From Candidatus Omnitrophota bacterium (GTDB taxonomy: Bacteria > Omnitrophota > Gorgyraeia > Zapsychrales > Fredricksoniimonadaceae): a stretch of 7,041 nt of DNA. The stretch's first letter is position 1. Each line of letters starts with the position of its first letter. The notes below the pieces were generated by a model. That model was given only the letters and a program-made list of their open reading frames with translations, was not told where the DNA came from and searched no databases. Shown here piece after piece: positions 6,223 through 7,041 of this stretch. The translations under genes and the position numbers were made by a program. Location: NCBI GenBank assembly GCA_017987425.1, contig JAGNTT010000099.1, forward strand, positions 1 through 7,041, read 5' to 3'.

Positions 6223-6253
6223 ATCCGGAACGGGAAACCGTTCCGGATTTTTT
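6223..6253 (+). terminator. Intrinsic terminator closing the ispG-side operon
   Basis: A perfect 11-base stem (6223-6233 with 6238-6248), GC-rich with CCGGAACGG and CCGTTCCGG, closes on a GAAA tetraloop. It is followed at once by six T residues (6248-6253, the first also pairing in the stem). The T-run is only on the plus side, so it serves rightward transcription from the lipoprotein gene or from an unseen short RNA. Confidence 0.92.
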
Positions 6254-6269
6254 GTTTGCATGACGGGGT

Positions 6270-6278
6270 TGTGGAAAA
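6270..6278 (-). promoter_or_regulatory. Second DnaA-box-like site
   Basis: TGTGGAAAA is the reverse complement of TTTTCCACA and fits the relaxed consensus TT(A/T)TNCACA. It has the same orientation as the site at 6199. The surrounding 14 bases (6267-6280) match 12 of 14 at 6196-6209. Confidence 0.35.
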
Positions 6279-6347
6279 CTTTGGCGGGGATTTCGCTGTC
6301 CCGTCGGAGAAATAACGGAATTAATATAGAAATGCTCATAAGATGAT

Positions 6348-6359
6348 ACATTGCAATGT
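6348..6359. repeat. Perfect 12-bp palindrome
   Basis: ACATTGCAATGT is fully self-complementary and sits about 37 bases upstream of the -35 box of the small-gene promoter. It could be an operator, but one such palindrome is expected by chance in a window of this size. Confidence 0.3.
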
Positions 6360-6395
6360 TTTAGGTTTCAGAAAGAATGGCTATAAAAATAATAC

Positions 6396-6424
6396 TTGCC
6401 AATGATTTGCTTTTGCGGTATATT
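6396..6424 (+). promoter_or_regulatory. Sigma-70-type promoter for the small gene
   Basis: TTGCCA (6396-6401) and TATATT (6419-6424) are each one base from consensus and are 17 bases apart. The predicted start near 6431 gives a leader of about 50 bases. AGCCCAA (6428-6434) and TTGGCT (6443-6448) can pair near its 5' end, with one bulged C. Confidence 0.65.
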
Positions 6425-6468
6425 TCTAGCCCAACCACAAGATTGGCTCCGGCATCATTCTAAGTCAT

Positions 6469-6479
6469 AAGGAGAGGAG
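6469..6479 (+). promoter_or_regulatory. Tandem Shine-Dalgarno of the small gene
   Basis: AAGGAGAGGAG holds two overlapping-type sites. AAGGAG (6469-6474) is six bases before the GTG at 6481, and AGGAG (6475-6479) is ten bases before the in-frame ATG at 6490. It is the strongest ribosome binding site in the window. Confidence 0.75.
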
Positions 6480-6480
6480 C

Positions 6481-6576
6481 GTGATTATTATGGATGAATG
6501 GCAAGAAGATAAAGAGGTCAAATCATCTAACCCGCGTGACCAGTTCACATGGGAAGATGTAAATATCTACATTTAA
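6481..6576 (+). CDS. Small acidic protein of unknown function (31 or 28 residues)
   Basis: This short open frame is not recognised as any family. From the GTG at 6481 it encodes 31 residues; from the ATG at 6490, 28 residues beginning MDEWQEDKEVK. The peptide is acidic (eight Asp/Glu against three Lys/Arg), has two Trp, one Phe and one Tyr, and ends in FTWEDVNIYI. It has no cysteine, no membrane segment and no signal peptide. Support for translation comes from the tandem Shine-Dalgarno at 6469-6479. Support for transcription comes from the promoter at 6396-6424 and a hairpin after the stop at 6602-6629. It is convergent with bcp. A regulatory peptide, a leader peptide, a modified-peptide precursor or a dual-function RNA are all possible. 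The reading frame itself could still be chance. Confidence 0.55.
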   Translation: MIIMDEWQEDKEVKSSNPRDQFTWEDVNIYI

Positions 6577-6601
6577 TTGTGGATTATATAGTCTTGGGGT
6601 G

Positions 6602-6629
6602 GCTTAAGGCCATCTAAAGAGCCTTAAGC
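6602..6629. terminator. Hairpin between the small gene and bcp
   Basis: GCTTAAGGC (6602-6610) and GCCTTAAGC (6621-6629) form a perfect nine-base stem with a ten-base loop. Three more outer pairs are possible past a bulged G. The right arm is the last bcp codons and the loop holds the bcp stop. Neither side has a T-run, so it is an atypical terminator or a 3'-end stabiliser shared by two convergent transcripts. Confidence 0.5.
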
Positions 6630-7041
6630 ACCTCCAAGACCTCTTTATCGTGTCCTTCCGGCTTCACTTTCTCGAACACCTTCGCAATCTTACCCGCAGC
6701 ATCAATCACAAACGTTGTTCGCGCAACGCCCATATACTTCTTTCCGTACATGCTTTTTTCCACCCAAACTCCGTAATCCTGCGCCATTTGTTTGGTTTCA
6801 TCAGCTAACAGGGCAAAAGGCAGGTTGAATTTCTGAATGAACTTGTCATGGGCTTTCAGACCGTCCGGGCTCACGCCCAAGACTACGGCATTATGTTTTT
6901 CGATCTCTTTATGGCTGTCGCGAAATGCGCAGGCTTCAACCGTACAGCCAGGGGTGTCGGCCTTAGGATAAAAGTAGATCACAACATTTTTACCTTTAAG
7001 GCCCGGCAGGTCGATGGTCTGACCGTTAGAGGCGGGTAACT
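6614..7041 (-). CDS. bcp: Peroxiredoxin of the Bcp/PrxQ type, 5' end missing
   Basis: Bcp is a cytoplasmic thiol peroxidase that reduces hydrogen peroxide and organic hydroperoxides, usually recycled by thioredoxin. The window shows 141 residues. The frame stays open to the right edge, so about a dozen N-terminal residues are missing. An internal GTG at 6982 should not be taken as the start, because family sequence (DLPGLKGKNVV) lies upstream of it. Visible motifs are FYPKADTPGCTVEAC (23-37 of the visible part), with peroxidatic Cys32 and resolving Cys37 five apart as in Bcp. Others are FRD (39-41), LGVSPD (52-57), FALLAD (71-76) and a C-terminal RTTFVIDAAGKI. The stop at 6616-6614 lies in the loop of a hairpin (6602-6629). 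It converges with the small gene at 6481. Confidence 0.95.
   Translation of the reverse strand, partial: LPASNGQTIDLPGLKGKNVVIYFYPKADTPGCTVEACAFRDSHKEIEKHNAVVLGVSPDGLKAHDKFIQKFNLPFALLADETKQMAQDYGVWVEKSMYGKKYMGVARTTFVIDAAGKIAKVFEKVKPEGHDKEVLEVLKAL

Larger units (their letters stand above)
6122..6480. other. Gene-free stretch with regulatory-looking sites
   Basis: About 360 bases lack a credible gene. The stretch contains an intrinsic terminator (6223-6253), two DnaA-box-like sites (6199-6207, 6270-6278), a perfect 12-bp palindrome (6348-6359), and the promoter and leader of the small gene at 6481. A perfect TTGACA at 6142-6147 has no matching -10 box. Between the lipoprotein stop and the terminator there are about 100 untranslated bases. 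Confidence 0.7.

Noticed and set aside
6118..6351. Minus-strand 77-codon open frame in the gene-poor stretch
   Set aside because: It reads through the perfect terminator hairpin, has no ribosome binding site, and its proline-rich sequence resembles no family; the frame is open by chance.
6614..6982. bcp start at the GTG at 6982
   Set aside because: Family sequence continues upstream in frame to the window edge, so this GTG is an internal Val codon.
1..7041. CRISPR array, tRNA, rRNA, transposase or toxin-antitoxin system
   Set aside because: No regularly spaced repeats, cloverleaf sequence, transposase or paired small toxin genes were found; the genes are mainly housekeeping.

Overview
The window looks like a chromosomal piece of an uncultivated Gram-negative-type bacterium. 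The evidence is a lipoprotein with a lipobox, peptidoglycan synthesis (murB) and the MEP isoprenoid pathway (ispG, ispH). Base composition is mixed and several genes lack a strong Shine-Dalgarno. IspG is the roughly 400-residue form with a PGCGRT cluster motif, as seen in proteobacteria. I cannot name the phylum; an Omnitrophota/PVC-like lineage is only a guess.

Layout. A leftward block runs ispH (2052-1126), a 2Fe-2S ferredoxin (1120-866), an AT-rich inverted-repeat element (about 754-860), moaE (752-324) and murB (327-1, cut by the window edge). Divergent from it, a rightward block runs ispG (2256-3470), a large multi-membrane protein with a spermidine-synthase-like C-terminal domain (3520-5739) and a small lipoprotein (5759-6121). 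It ends at a strong intrinsic terminator (6223-6253). The 203-bp gap between ispH and ispG carries two consensus-like promoters facing each other, so the last two MEP enzymes appear to be driven from one shared control region.

From 6122 to 6480 there is no convincing gene. This stretch holds the terminator, two DnaA-box-like sites and a perfect 12-bp palindrome. It is followed by a promoter and a 28-31 codon small gene (6481-6576) with a very strong ribosome binding site. A hairpin at 6602-6629 separates that small gene from a convergent, 5'-truncated peroxiredoxin (bcp type, 7041-6614).

How the genes fit together. IspG and IspH are the 4Fe-4S enzymes of the last two MEP steps, and both need low-potential electrons. 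A ferredoxin five bases behind ispH is therefore a natural candidate donor. The moaE and murB genes are unrelated in function to this pathway but overlap by ATGA, so they are probably translated together. No complete new defence or mobile system is visible. The items most worth a second look are the inverted octamer-repeat element, the small gene with its own transcription signals, the facing ispG/ispH promoters and the DnaA-box cluster.
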